Position numbers and translations under genes: made by a program
Shown here: positions 1 through 13,700 of the stretch, one piece after another
Numbering within the stretch: the first letter of the stretch is position 1
Layout of the letters: each line of letters begins with the position of its first letter
Assembly (NCBI GenBank): GCA_018697195.1
Contig: JAGMWU010000028.1
Span: forward strand, 4,773,731-4,837,730
Direction of reading: 5' to 3'
Length of the DNA stretch: 64,000 nt
Source of the DNA: Certhia americana
Taxonomy: Eukaryota > Chordata > Aves > Passeriformes > Certhiidae
The notes under the pieces: model-generated
What the model saw: the letters and a program-made list of their open reading frames with translations, nothing else
What the model was told of the DNA's origin: nothing
Database searches by the model: none

Positions 1-1069
1 TACTGAATCCCAGTTTGTCCCACTGTGTTTCAGTGGAACAAGGACCCCATGACTTGTAAATTCCAAGGCCTCTTAGACAATGGTCTATTGGAATGTGTAG
101 TTTAACTAAACTTCTCCCCATCATGTATGGAACAATTGCATCAGGGATCTGAACTGATGATCTCTAGATCTGCTGCTATGGGGGTATAGTTAGCAAAAAG
201 CTGTTCTCTGAAACTGTGAATTATCTCAAGTAAGCCAAAAATTAAGAGATCCTGAGCCTTTGATGTAACTTATTGTTCTGGGGACAACCATTCTCCCTTC
301 TAGGCTGGTTCAAAAGGAACATTCTCCTAGGAATAAATATGACAAATAGAAAAATGAAAATCTAGAAACAAACTATGTAAACGCAAGCCCTGAGGTATTT
401 CAAGCACACAGTGTAATTTTTATACCTGACATGCAATCTAAAGTAAGAAAACTTACTTCATGGCTCTGTAAAAATGTCCCATCTTTCTTTCCTGCCTTCC
501 GCCCCCAGGAAAGGGCGAGAGGTTGAGGTAAGAGCCCCGTGGAAGCTGTGATAGTCACAGAAGCAGAAACTGAGGATATTAAAGTGCTGTGTGTCTTTTT
601 CTAACCGCTTTCACTCTTTGTTTGTCTTCCACAGGCCAGTTAGATTCTCCAGAGATCTGACAAAGGGGCTGCTTTTCAGGACCTAGGCTCCACTCCTGCA
701 CCACTCTGTAGCCACAGCAAGGCTTTTGGGACAAAGGGGCTGCTGAATGTGGATTTTAGTGGCCCCTTGAACTCACAGTTGGGTTTTTTGGTGTATCTCA
801 GCCTAGCTTGGGAAGCTTAAGCACACTTTGCACTGCAGCTGGTCCCAAATGACTGCCTGGTCTTGCCAGCTTCCCACCTCTTTCCCCCTCTTCCTTCAGC
901 CTGGATCTCCTTGGATGTGTTTTCTCCCCCAGAACTTTCTGCATTTGCATGAAGGGTCCAGTCCTACAAAAAATAAATACCCAGTCTCTGCATGACAGTG
1001 AAGTCAGTGAGTCTGCTCACGTGAATTCAAGTTTGCTGGAGCAGGCCCTTAGGCACTAGTTTGGTTTTT
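1..1069. other. TSPAN2 downstream flank, no gene recognised
   Basis: In mammals the convergent neighbour on this side is TSHB, but none of its cystine-knot exons can be seen here. An acceptor-like pyrimidine tract ending in CCACAG near 630 has no convincing coding sequence after it. Confidence 0.5.
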
Positions 1070-1673
1070 TTAAATAAAGTCCAATTTTATTAGTTCTACT
1101 CTGTTTGGGCTTTGGAAAATGAAGTCACAAAATGGATCACAGGTCTTCCTTTTTACAATGGCATTTGTCCCTCTGCTGTTTCTTGGCAAACAGGGGCTCG
1201 GGGTGAGAGGGTTCTGAGCAGTGTGTCCCTGTGGGCTGTGCACATCCTGCACAGGGACACTCTGGATACACACACAATGTTCCATCTGCAGGTATTTACC
1301 TAGACAGGTACTGCACATCCAGACCTGCTCACATCCAGATGTGTTTGTAAGGAGAGATGCATGTGCTTACACAAAGTCTATACATGTGTAAACTCTTAAT
1401 TGCACATATACAAACATTAAAAATCAAATTAGTCTTAGATGAACCTTTGCTTTTTTTTTTTTTTTTTCATTAAAAAGGACATTTTAAACCCTTTTTTTGT
1501 TCACTTCAGTTTTACTGTAACTAATACAATTCACCTGATCACCTACTGGGCTATTTTCCTCTCAGTATGTTAAAACACTGATTAAAATGCATTACAATTA
1601 TTAAGTTGGGTAGAAGAGCACTTCTTGTAAGCTTAGTCTGGAACTCCTGGGGCACAGTGGTGCAGTGACAGTT
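1070..1673 (-). other. TSPAN2: TSPAN2 3' UTR with poly(A) signal
   Basis: Sequence after the TAA up to the first canonical minus-strand AATAAA (TTTATT at 1086-1091 on the plus strand). Cleavage is inferred about 15 nt beyond, near 1070. A T-run (about 1450-1468) is an A-rich tract in the transcript. A plus-strand AATAAA at 1073-1078 lies almost opposite, so the site could also end a converging transcript. The end point is inferred. Confidence 0.6.
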
Positions 1674-1739
1674 TTAGATCATTTCTCTCATGTTACGGAT
1701 CGTACAGCACAGAACCATGCTGAATATCATGCCAAAGAT
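1674..1739 (-). CDS. TSPAN2: TSPAN2 coding exon 8 (stop codon)
   Basis: Encodes residues 203-223, [20 protein letters not shown] and a final I: the rest of membrane segment 4 and the short cytosolic tail, then TAA at 1676-1674. The acceptor is TCTTCTAG. The CC pair at 213-214 is a likely palmitoylation site. The tail length matches mammalian tetraspanin-2. Confidence 0.95.
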   Translation of the reverse strand: MFGMIFSMVLCCTIRNMREMI

Positions 1740-4700
1740 CTAGAAGAGAAGGGATGTGATTTAGGGATCCACTTACAAAACAGTTATAAAACAATTTGCA
1801 TATCAGACAATCTGAGGGTCCCTATGGCAGAGTAGTGACTGCTTCCATCTACAAACCCCACAACATCAGACAATAAACATGGAAGAGGTTTCACTGATTT
1901 TATCGGCTCACACTGGTTTCATTCTTTGTTCTAAATGTCCGGGCAAGCACAACTGACCCAAATATTAATATTATTAAGGTTATTGATAATATTAACATCA
2001 ATTTAAGTCACATAATAACTGTGACTGTTGGTGGTATCCTGGTATTGCACCAGAGCATTCTGAGTTCCAGAATGCTTCTACATGGAATGTGACCCAATGG
2101 AGAAAGGGCACAGGGTATTCCCAGAGCCCCTGGAGCTGAGCTCTGGATAGTTCCTGTGCTCAAGAGCAAGACTGTCCATTAAATCTAAACCCCCACTCGT
2201 GGCAGGGTACTAGAGGGAATGAGAAAAGCAGAGAACAGTGGGTGTTGCCAGAATCTCTCTCAGCTTTCTTATCACAGGTCAATAAAGCAGCTGCCTCCTG
2301 AGGATGCACTGCGAAGGGTGGGAGATGGGCAATTAAAGCACTGGTTCATGTCCCCTCCCCACACATCTCCCTCCCTAAGGACGAGCACAGCTGAGCTCTC
2401 CCAGCCCAGCAAGTGGCAGAAACCAGCCCAGGAAAAGGTGCAGGTGCATTTCTGCTGCTGAAGAGGCTGTAGTCATTTCAGGACCTTGCTGTGTCTGAGG
2501 TGGGGTTGGAAGGGGAGATGATCCCAGTTCTGGTGTGTCCTTGATGTTACTGATCTCTGTCCCACACCCTCTGCCTGGCTGTACTTTTAAGTCCCTTCAT
2601 GTCTGATACAAACCCCAGGATTGTTGAATATGCACACCATGGTTTCTGTTACCTGCAGAAACCCTTCAGCTGCTTTTCAGTATCCACATAAATCTGCTGC
2701 TCTTCCCAGCAGTTAAAGGAGTGTTTTTTTACTGATATTGTGGCTCCTCATGCTGCTGGTGTCTGAGTCTGAAAGAAGTCATGGCACAGAGGTGCTGGAA
2801 AAATCTTTGTGCTAAAGCCTGGTGAGCCCCAGCCTGCGGGCCCTGCTGTGTCCTTGGGACAGGGTGACATCTATTGGCCACAGCTCTAGTGGGTACTCCC
2901 TATTCCTAATGAAAACAAAGGAATGTATCTGAAAGGATTTAAAGTATCAGACTGCAGTTGTCTTGGAATACATTAAATGCTGCTACAGCTTTTTGCTTTT
3001 CAGTTTGGTTCATGTGCACTCTGCTCTCCTCCTCTTACAACAAAAGGAGATTACCATTACTTTGGACCCTGTCTAAGGACACAAAATGAGCTTGAAAAGC
3101 ACAGTCACACAGCTCTGCTTGCACTGATGGGGACAATTCCCAGGGAGAAGACACACTGGAAGCAGTAAGAATTGAGGAATCTCAACAGTTGCTGCAAAAT
3201 AAACTCCACAAAGCTTTGTGTAAGGGACAGGGCTCAAGGAGTGACTGGAGAACATGGATTTACTCACTGTGATGCTAGCAATTGCAATTCCAACAATTCC
3301 AATTAAGTGCAGATGAGTATCAATTACATTCTGAATTTCAACCAGGCAGTTCTGTTAAAAACAAAATTAAAATATTTTTTTATGCCTGGAAATCTATATT
3401 TCAATCAATTCTATCAGCTGTTCTCACTGAACAGCAAACACAAAAATATTATTTCAGTCATCATCCTCATTCCTGCATCTAAACCTTGGGGTTTGCTGGA
3501 TAATTTTCCCAGCATCTTCCCTTTTCTGGTGATGCATCTGTACCTCTTGACTGGAGAGGCTGACACATGCAAGTAGTTTTCATACATTCAGTTTTTTCCC
3601 TAAATTTAAACTCTTTTATATAACAGGCCATGCTAAATCAGGAGGTTTGGTGCTTCATTTTGACATTGAGCTCAAGCAGATTCCAGAAAAGACAGAAATT
3701 ACAGAAATATCTTTCTTAGCATCAATGAAGTTTCTAGTCAGGAGGCTCCATGCATGACTGAGGTGGGCACTTGCCAAAATTCAGCTTCCATGGGGAATTT
3801 GGGGTGCTGTTCTGTTCCCTCCTTCTCCCTTTTCCTTTCAGATGATGCAATATTGTCTCAGCTACCATGGAATTCCACAAACAGGTGTCATAACTGAGTG
3901 CAATATGACCTCCAGCTTAATTCTACCTCCACTCTGCTCCATTCCATAAGGAATTTCACGCTGGAATTTGCAAGGTGAAAAGGAACTTCTTCCTTTTTTT
4001 ACTTACAGAATGTCTCCAATTTTACTAAAGAACTGACATGAAAAAGTGATTAGAACAAGCAGGACAGAGGACACTTGCCTTTGGCAGCTGGATGTTCTCT
4101 GGACAGGGTAATCCCGTTTGTTGTTCCACATTACCTTTACCACAGCACTGGAGCTGAATGAGAGAGAGAGAGATGAAGGATCAAAGAGGGGGAAACCACA
4201 GACTGTTTCATATAGTCAGTTATTACTTTCATACTACAAATGAGACAATAAATAACGGAAAAAAAAAAAAAAAAAGAATCTGAACAGATCAAGTAATAAC
4301 CTTATTCTCTATATTTAAACTGCTGCTTCTGGTAGAGTTCCAGCTGCGTGGGGCAAAATTCTCAAAAATTAGTTTCAACTGTCAGAGGCCACAGCAAACA
4401 GCCACATTTATATTAACAACAATGTCCAGAAGGGATTTTTATTACAGTATTTCATAACAAAGCAAACAAGTGGATTTGGGAAAAGCAGATCCCTGGCTTA
4501 CAAGAAATCAGGAGTTGTTAAAGGGAGAATGCAGAAAGTTCAAATATCACATACAGAATTATGGGTGATGCAGAAAATCTACAGCAGAGCATTCTGGAAT
4601 TTTATTTCTGACACAACATTGTGCTGGTTTTGGAGACAGTAATAAATCAGAGTTTCAGAGGGTTTGTTTTTCCTGTTTGCCTATCTCCCACAAAATTCTT

Positions 4701-7700
4701 GGAATTCCTCTTTGGGTCAGAAATAAGAGCTATGGGAGAAGGACAAAAGGGTCTGAGGTTGTGAAATGTTTGTTCTAAAGAACGTGGGAATTGCTGTAAG
4801 GAGCAACAAAGCTTGGACTTGTTCTCCGTGGGAGGCAGTGCAGATCCAGGATGGTCACAAACAAGATTAAAGAAGTCACAGGTTGTAACTGATTCAGACA
4901 TTCACTTTTTGGGTGGCCTGAACTGTGCCACACATGCTTTTGGTCTTGCACCGACTTGGCTCAGCCACACTGTAGGTCCTGGAACTCGGGTCACGTTTTC
5001 TCTGACAGATGCAGAGGGAAGCAGACATTTCTCCCTTTCTCTGCATTTACAAGTACTTATCTGTGGATTTCAATATCCAGAAGGGTATGAACAATCATTT
5101 TTTTCTGCACACAAAGACCAGAAGCATCAGGAATTTCAAAGCCTGGCTAATTGCACTTTCAAGTGTAGAGATCCAAAAACCAGAATTCTGACAGAGCCCT
5201 CAGGAAACTCTCAGAGTTGTGAGTCTCTGACTGGATTTTAAGCACATTCAGTTCTACTTTGCCGTATCTCAGAGGGAGGAATTTTGGGTTCTAAAGGGCA
5301 GTGTGAGCAGTGCAGTGGGGTGTTAAGGTGGAGGAGTACTCACAGCCACGTGGTAGCGATAGATGGTACTGTTCAACTTCCCCACTGGGTTTTTCATGTA
5401 GTCCTCGTAAGCATCTTCGTAGATTTTCTGGGCTTCCTGTATTGCCTGCAGAAATCAGACTTTCTAAGTGAGTTGCAAAGCAGTCCAGCCTCCAATCCAA
5501 GACTTTCACCTTGTGTCCTCAACCTCCAGGGCAAAACAGGTGAACAGGTATGGTGACCCAAAAGCCAGGAGGGTTTGTGGCCTGGTGGCATTCAGAGGGT
5601 CAGAATGTTCATAGGCTCTACTCTGTGCTTTGGTTAAAAACTCTAAGTTGGGGAAGTTCAGTGCCTAAATTTGTTTGCCCTTCTCCCAGACAATACCCTC
5701 TTTTCATACAGTTCCCCTTGATGTTCCTTTAAGGCTGAACCACACCTCCACTTTTTCTTGAACAGCGGAGGCAAAAACTTCATCCTATTCCTTGATAAGA
5801 CAAGGATAATACAAGGATTCCTTGATAACACAAGCTTGTGATAACACAAGCTGTCTTTTGCTCCAGAAAAGAATGTTAGAGTCTTCCAGGGAAAAATCTG
5901 CTGGAAAGTTTTCCTCTGGCAGAGCCAGGTCAGTGGGCACTGGTTTCTGTAACTACCCCATTATTAGATCAGAGGCTGTTTGCTACTCACCACTTTCTTT
6001 CCTAAGAAGGCAAATACTCCAGCAGTGACCTCACCTGCAAATATCACCAACAGGCAAGCAAAGAACTGCGGAGGAAGGAGAGAATCTCACATGAGTGTAG
6101 CTTGTTCACGGGGGCCACCAGCCAGCCCCTCATCCTCCCCAGGCCTCAACAGCCCACCCTGAACCAAAGCTCCTGAGGAGGCTCTGCACAGGGCTGCCAA
6201 GGCAGATTTCTTGTCACATTCAAGCAAAGGGGAAATGGCAAAGATGTGGCTCAGAGGGAGCCTCAGGAAGACCAGAGGGTAATTCCAGGGAATACATCAC
6301 AAGGGACACGCAAGGGCACCTCTACGTGTACGCCAGCTCTGCAGTAGCACGGTGGCTGCTGAGTCTAGAGAAGCTGGATTAGCCAATAAAAGGACATAAG
6401 ACCTTTCAGGTGTCAGACTGTAAAGATCTTTTCATTAATGACACCAAGCATTGAATGCTTTTCCTGCACAGCCCAGGCCCTGGAAACCTTTTACTCACTG
6501 TTCCAATTAAGCACTGGGACTCCCGTGCTGCTCCACAGCACCCGAAAAATCCAACTGCTGACATGATGGCCCCTGCTCCCACCAGTACATAGAGTCCTGT
6601 GGAAATCAGAGCCAGGCAACAATTTCAGAAGGTTTCTCTCCCCAAAGCCTGCTACCTATTTCATCAGCCGCCCCCCCCCCCCCCCATTTACAGGTATAAG
6701 GAGGTCTCTGGCTCTCACAAAACTGGTTACACAGAAAAGGTTCTCTGACCACAGGACGAGAGCAATGCTTTCCTCAGAATTCTTTGAGATTTAAATAAGA
6801 CAATTTGATATTAGCTCAGTTGGTTAGAGGATGGTGCTAAAAACACCAACTTTGCAGGTTTGATTCCTGGATGGGCCATTCACTTAGGAATTGGACCTGA
6901 TGATCCTTGTTGGTCTGTCCCTTCCAACTGAGAATATTCTGTGATAAGAATCTGTGATTTCCACCTTCCAAGTTTGCTGTTCTAGGGACAGCTTAGTGCA
7001 GGGAGAACAAGCCCCATACCATCCAGAACCCCCTTAAACCTCTGCAGTAAGCAATGTAAGGCAAAAAAACCCCCAGCTTTGCTAGAGGGCTTATTTCTGG
7101 GAAACCTGGGCTGGAAAAGTGCTGTACTGCTCTGCAGAGGGGAACTGAAAGGAATATGGGAGATGGCAGCACAGCCCTGTACATATCTAGGACCCCAGCT
7201 GTAACCTGACACCTAGAAATACTCTTATTTAACAGGTGTTTTGGTTTTGGTTTTATTTTTTTGTATGGGCTTTATCTAGGAAATCGGAGCACAGAGTTTA
7301 TCCTTCCTCACTTGTGGATGGACATTTTTTTGCTCTATGTTTAGGAAACACACGGCTTCTTGTGGGGTCAGCTCCCACCAGACCCAACCACGGGGCTGTG
7401 CCTTGGCTCTGGTACCGTGTTGGTCTAATTCCAGTCCTTGCCCTGTGCAGGACTCACAGAAATCTTCTGTGCCAAGCCACTGCTGGGGAAAAGAGCTTCA
7501 TCTTCCTTCTCCTCGTGTCCTTCTGGTGAGGGCCAGTGGAGCTGCAGGCAGAGTGCACTAGAGGGCACAGTGAGCCTTGCTCCCAGCCTGGACTACCCAA
7601 ACTTCCCATGAGAGCTTTTAGTGTGCTCAGTTACCAATGTAAACATTATTATAAAATCCGACCCAGGGTTAGCAGAGCTGCTGGAATTTGCTGTTAGCAG

Positions 7701-10700
7701 GCCTTGTGTAACCTGGACTAGAAAATCCTTACAGATGACAGTTTACAATCGCTAGGAAAATGTCAAACCAGTCAATGTTTGAGTGCAGAGCTTCCATCCA
7801 GCTGTTCTGCCCCACTGGTGCAGCCTGCCTTGGGGAAGGCAAACTCCTGCCTGCTGCCCATTCACTGCCACATCACCCTCCAGTCTCTGTGTCTATCCCA
7901 GTTACTGTGATCCTTCTCCATTCCCTCCCTCCTTCTGCCCCAGCTCCTGCTGAGATACATTCTGCTAAATAACAATAAAACAATTACAAGTAATATGGCT
8001 TTGCCCCACTAATTGTTATATACATGGTGCTGGGGGGGGGTTGCTGTTTGCTGTCTGTGTTGGCCGTTCTTATTCCATGTTTCCTGGATTTTTAATACTC
8101 AGCCACCTGTGACTTACTGGGGCTGAGCATTCTTCAGGCTGATACTTGCACACGTATTCACAGCACTGGTTTTTACTGATGTACAAAGATATTTATGGCT
8201 CGGGGGAGAAAGGTCAGCCAGCCCTGGTGGAAGATGAAATGGAAAAACCCTCGCTCAGGTGCAGAACCTGGTGCTCAACAGCCAAACCCCAACACTGCCA
8301 TTTCCTGGGATCTCCATGGTAACAAACACAGTGTAATTACAAAGACGTTTCCTGGATATTCAGTGTGTCACTCCCTACTCCCGTCCCTGTACTTATCAGG
8401 CCACTTAGCAAAGATAAATTTGAGTAAGGAGACAGAAAGGAGTCTTCCCATTTCTTTTTGTTAAAGACAAAGCTCGGTGAGTCTTGGGGGTGAGACCACT
8501 TTCAGGAATTTGGATTTGCATTTGTTGGAGAAACAGCCTGAACATTTCACTGGTATGACTCAGAGCTAAACCACTACTTCAATCAGAACTTCCCTTTTAA
8601 GGCGTGTTACAGGAAGAACTCACACCACTCACTAAACAAAGCTGAGCCCCACAGCTGAGCCAGCCAGGAGTTAAAATCCACCTTCTTCCATCTTCTGCTC
8701 AGGAGAGTTCATCCCACTTTGTCCTTTCTCAGCCTGGGACTACCACTTGCTGATATCCAGCTATTTCTAGACAGAAAATAATGTTGACACTTAAAATTTC
8801 CATTAAAGATATTTTTACTTTTCTACTATATATACATGCATGTAATCTTGCACAAAGGAATGAAACTTGTGACTTTGGGGCTGTCCTGAGGCCAGGACTT
8901 GGCCTCGACTTGTGGATCCCTTCCAATTCTGAATATCCCATGAGGCACATGAAGAGTAGCTTGAAAAAAATTCGAAGGGGCCAAGTTACTTCTCATCATG
9001 CACTGAGAGGCTTCCCAGCACCCACATCCAGGGATGCTCAGTGGAAGATGACTTCCAGGAAGGATGTCTGTTGGAGATGGAAATGTTATAATTTATGGCT
9101 TAAACATCTTCACGAAGGACTTTTGCCTGCAGCAGCCAAAGTGTATTACAAAAGCTGCAGAGAAGATCACCACGCCCTGAGTAAGGCCCTGCTCACTGCT
9201 GGGGATAAGATAAAGTGGCTCAGCTCAGGTCTGGGGATATTCACAGAGGGATGGAGTTTAGATCCCTGGGGTGGAGCCTGCAGCCCCGGGGCTATCAGCG
9301 GCCAGGCTCGAACAGACCCTGCATCACAGGGCGGGAGGAGAGAGCTTTTGGGTGTGTGCTGAGATGTCGAAGCCCAGGACACTCCTCTGACTGTCCTGGA
9401 GGATCTCTGAGAGACCTTGGCATGGAGTCAAAAACACCTGTGCCTTCAATTTTAGCCCTTGGAAGAAATGACCGTCTTTGTGTGAAGATTTACAGGCCAC
9501 AAAAGTTTAAAGTAGAATGATAGTTAATTTGTCACAAGGTGAAAAATAGAATTTCAGAGTTTTTAGAATGGCAAGCAGATGAAGGCAAGATGGAGAATCC
9601 TCGTGGTTTATAGTCTTCTTCCTTCTTCTTCATCTGCCCCATCTTCTGCTGTGATGGTGGCACTTTCTGGTTGGTTTAGAGTAGAAACTGACTTTCTAAA
9701 AAAGGTGATAGGTATTAGAAAATTATTGTAAATAAAGTACACGTAGTTTTTAGTATAAAAGTAAGCACCATCCTGAGGGAGGTGGATTGTGCCTTCGACT
9801 TGCTGACAGAATCTCTGCTAGTCAGGGAAAGAATGTAATAAAGAAAAATAAACAATCTTGGAAAACAGAAGAGACGACTCTCGACTTTTCCTTCAATCAC
9901 CAGGCTGAGAGAAAAAGACTTTCTAAATCTCGAGAATTCAAAATATCCAAAAATCCCGAGACTGAGAAGACCCTCTGGCCAGAGGCAGTGAAGTGCCATC
10001 CTCTGCTGAGCACAGGAGCCCAGCTGTGTGCCCTGCACCCACATCCACGTGTGGGACAGCAGAGTCCAGCAAAGCCCCCCGAGGGCTCCCAGCCCCTGCA
10101 CTGGAGCACTGCACATGATTCAACAGGTCCAGAGCCCTGCAAGGGAAATGGCAAAGCCAGCCCCCCTCAGGAGGCACGGGGGTGATCCCACCTGCCCAAA
10201 ATGTTTATTAATCCTCTGCATTCTGTACTTTGTGGTGGTGGAGGACCCTCAACACCCAGAAGAGCAGATGGAGGGGAGCAATGGGACATCGTTGGGACCC
10301 TCAGATGGGTGACATGCTTTCACCTAATCCCTGTCACTCTCTCCCTCTCCGCGCCCCCTTCCCCCTTTTCTTTTTCGATTTCTTTCTTTTCTCTTTATTT
10401 CTCTTTGCCTCTTTTACTATTAAATAAAATATATCAAATTTTTTACATCTAACCTCGTTTGGTTTTAATCTGTTTTTGGGGTAGATTTTGAACCTGTCTG
10501 GGTTTGATCCGTTCTATTCACAGCCTTAGTTCTCTTTGCACTTCTGTGATTAAACCAGTTTGTAACAATATCAAAGCTGTAGATACAGAAATATCCTGGA
10601 TGCTGGAAGTATGTAAGACAAGAATCTAGTATTTCTTTTCCTAGTGGTCTGTACACAGCAATGTAGGCATGATCACCTCAAATTCTTGATAAGAACAGAA

Positions 10701-13700
10701 CTAAATTTAAAGTTAGGCTCTCTAGAGTGAATAAAAGCAAAGGGTGGCAATGTCTGCACATTGGAATTCCAGCCTTTCCTAAAGCCATCAAGCACTGAGA
10801 GCTGTCAGGGTCAGCAGTGCAAATCCAGACATTTATTTGGTGGTTAATATCACACCTTTCCTTGCAATAGTATCCAGTGTCAGAAGTACCTCAGCTTCAC
10901 TAAAACCCATTCCTTCCCAAAAAGCAGGATGGAAAGCATTAATCAGCTTCTATTCATCTGCACTTCCATTGTAAAATACAAAGCCTTGGCATGGCCTCCT
11001 GGCATTACAGCACAGCAGGGAAACAAAAAAAGTCACTTTATGGCCACAAAATGGAACAGGTTTGAGAGCTACAAACTGACACAAAAAATTCACCACAAAG
11101 CTCAACATGGCAAAAAGAAGTGTGTGAGTCAGGTCAGGGTAGAGAGCTTGTTTTGGTGAGTGGAAAATGATGAGAAGACTGTCCAGCTGCAGCTTTTTGT
11201 GCAGCAGAAGGAAAAAAGTACGAGGTGGAAAGGAAGCAAAGGTTTGTGGCCTTTGTGAATTTTTTTCCTCTAACCTCTTGTTGCCTCTGTTCATTTCCTG
11301 CAGTTCTGCTTTTCAGTCTGTGTGTGCTCATGAGGAGGTTTGGTATCTAAACTGTGAGCAGGGAATGCAGAGAGCAGGAACACTGCTGTGGCATCGAGGA
11401 GTGACAGAGCTCTGCCAGCTGTGATTGCCCACACTTGGAATATTTATTCCACCTGCATTTAGGACCCACAAACAGATCACTCTCAGCCCCTGGATGGAAT
11501 GGGATGAAGTGGCACATTCCAAAGATTAAAATCTGTGTGCAAATCTGACAGAAAATTGGTTAATTTAGGCAGACACAGCCAGTGCATGGATTCCTGAGGG
11601 GGTTCTGGAGGAACTAGGGGCTCCTTTATAACCACAAGAGGACAAAAAAACGTGTCACAGGACTGGGGATTTTTGAACTGAGCCTATTCTCTTCTTTTTT
11701 TTTTTTTTTTTTTTGTGATGAAATATTGAGATTTTGGGGCGTGGTTTGCTTGTTTTGCTGTGCTAACACACACCCCACACAGAGAGTTTTTTATAGACGT
11801 GAAGAGAAATGAAGACTTCTCCTTTTATGAGTTAGTCAAGTGAGACAACACCTGATAAATTAATTTCCCTTCTGGCTGTAACATAGTGAGTGTAAGAGGG
11901 GAAGCCCCTTCTTCTGCTGTTGTTTAATTTTGCAAAGACAAGTTTGGAAAGCCATAAAGCAGCAGCTTTTCTGTATATTTGATTTTTGGATTTATCCCAT
12001 GGGGAAAATCATTCTTTCCTGAAAGGAAATTGTCAAATGGGGGTATTCCCTGTGAAAATTCCAACAGGAGGAATTCCCATTTTCTAGTAGACTCTGCTTT
12101 ACAATTACAAGGGGAATTAAAATGTTAGCTGGCACTCTCAGAGCATCCTGTGGCTCCCAGTAGTGAATGAAGAATGACAAATCCCCAACTCAGCAGATCT
12201 CTGGATCAGCCTCAGTGCTCATGGCACAGAGTTCTTCCCTGATACTGTCACCTCTGGATATAAGGACACATCTTGGGCTGTGCTTGGAGACAAGTCTGCA
12301 AGTCTGAAAAAGCATCTTGAAAAGGACCAAGGGATTCTGTGTGCTATTTCTGAGTGAACAAAACATCTGTGATTAGCAATGAGACAGAATTCCATCTCTT
12401 TAGACCAGACAGAAGAGAAGGATGGAATTTTATAGCTACTGGCTGCAATGCATTTTTCTGTATATCAAGAGTGAGGAAAGGATCAGCCTAAGCTGGAAGA
12501 GGTCTAATTTCAGACCCTGGAAGTGAACTTACTCCCAGAGCTACTTTTGTTTGTTTGTTTGTTCTTCCCCGAGTCTTACTGAAGGTTTGAAGCACAAATC
12601 CCTGCCTGGAGCCTACTGCAAAAAGCAGGAGCAGACAAACACACCCTGTCTCTGTCTCTGTCTTTATTTCACATGGGTTTCTTGTTTACCTGGCTGCTAT
12701 GGGCACTTTCCATTTGAAATAATTCTCTTTTTTTTTTTCCCCTCTCTTTTGGGCTGAGTAAATAACACTGAACAAACCCCCAACTGTTCCTACTCCACGG
12801 AGAGAACAAGCAGCTCTGTTCTGGGGGTGAGGGACCCAGCGGCAGCGACAGCAGTGCCCAGGACCCAAACAGGGCTTGAAGGGATTTTCCTGGGGTTGTG
12901 TGTTCCTTGCAGCCTGGGAGGCATTTGTCCTCCTCCACAAAAGGACCAAAGCTCTCCACCCCTTAGGAGAACACCAAGGAACCTCTAGTACAGACACATG
13001 CCTGGAAAATATGAGAAACACACGTAGGAGTTGGAAAAAAATGTCCAGACAGGGACAGTTGTGTGTGTGGCACCAAACTCAGCTCCTGAAACAGGCTGGT
13101 TACTAGAAATTTCCATTGTATATTTATTTATAAAATACATTCACAGAACTGGAGAAAAGATGCAGAGAGGCCTCTAAAGTGGCATGAATTTCTGGAGAAG
13201 TGGAGCATACCCTTAATTTGAGCATAATGGATGTATCTGAGTAAGTGTCTTGTGTGAATTCAGCAGAGATTTCGTGGTTAATCTTCTGGAACCACAAAAG
13301 CATTATAGGCACCAGCCAGTTTGGAGGCTTCTACTGATGCACAAATCCTGAATTTCAATTTAAAAGCAGCTTCACTGTAATGTAACATCCCAGCCCAGTT
13401 CCTCCCTTTCCCACAGAGCCCTTGTTACATATCTTGCTCACATGCATATCTAAATAATTAAGATTAACTCGAGGCAGTGCATTCCCAAAGCAGTTCCCAA
13501 AGGCTCTGTCAGTGTGTGTCACCCCCACAGACTGCTCTGAACTCAGGTGTCACCAACACACCTGTGCCAGCTGGAGCTGTTCTACCCTGGCTGAACTTGG
13601 CACACCCCCATGGCAATGAATTCTACGATTTAATGATGTGAATAGTGTGGGGAAACTTCCTCACATGGGAGCTGTTCAGAGTGCACACTGTGGTCAGAAC

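Noticed and set aside
1..1069. Last exon of TSHB, the expected neighbour
   Set aside because: No cystine-knot coding sequence or matching frame was found in either orientation.
6806..6878. Functional tRNA-Ile gene
   Set aside because: The anticodon arm and acceptor pairs are degraded and the sequence continues into a CR1-like tail, so it is a SINE head.
8781..9362. 193-codon plus-strand open frame
   Set aside because: It runs through a CR1 tail fragment and shows no recognisable domain or splice-supported structure.
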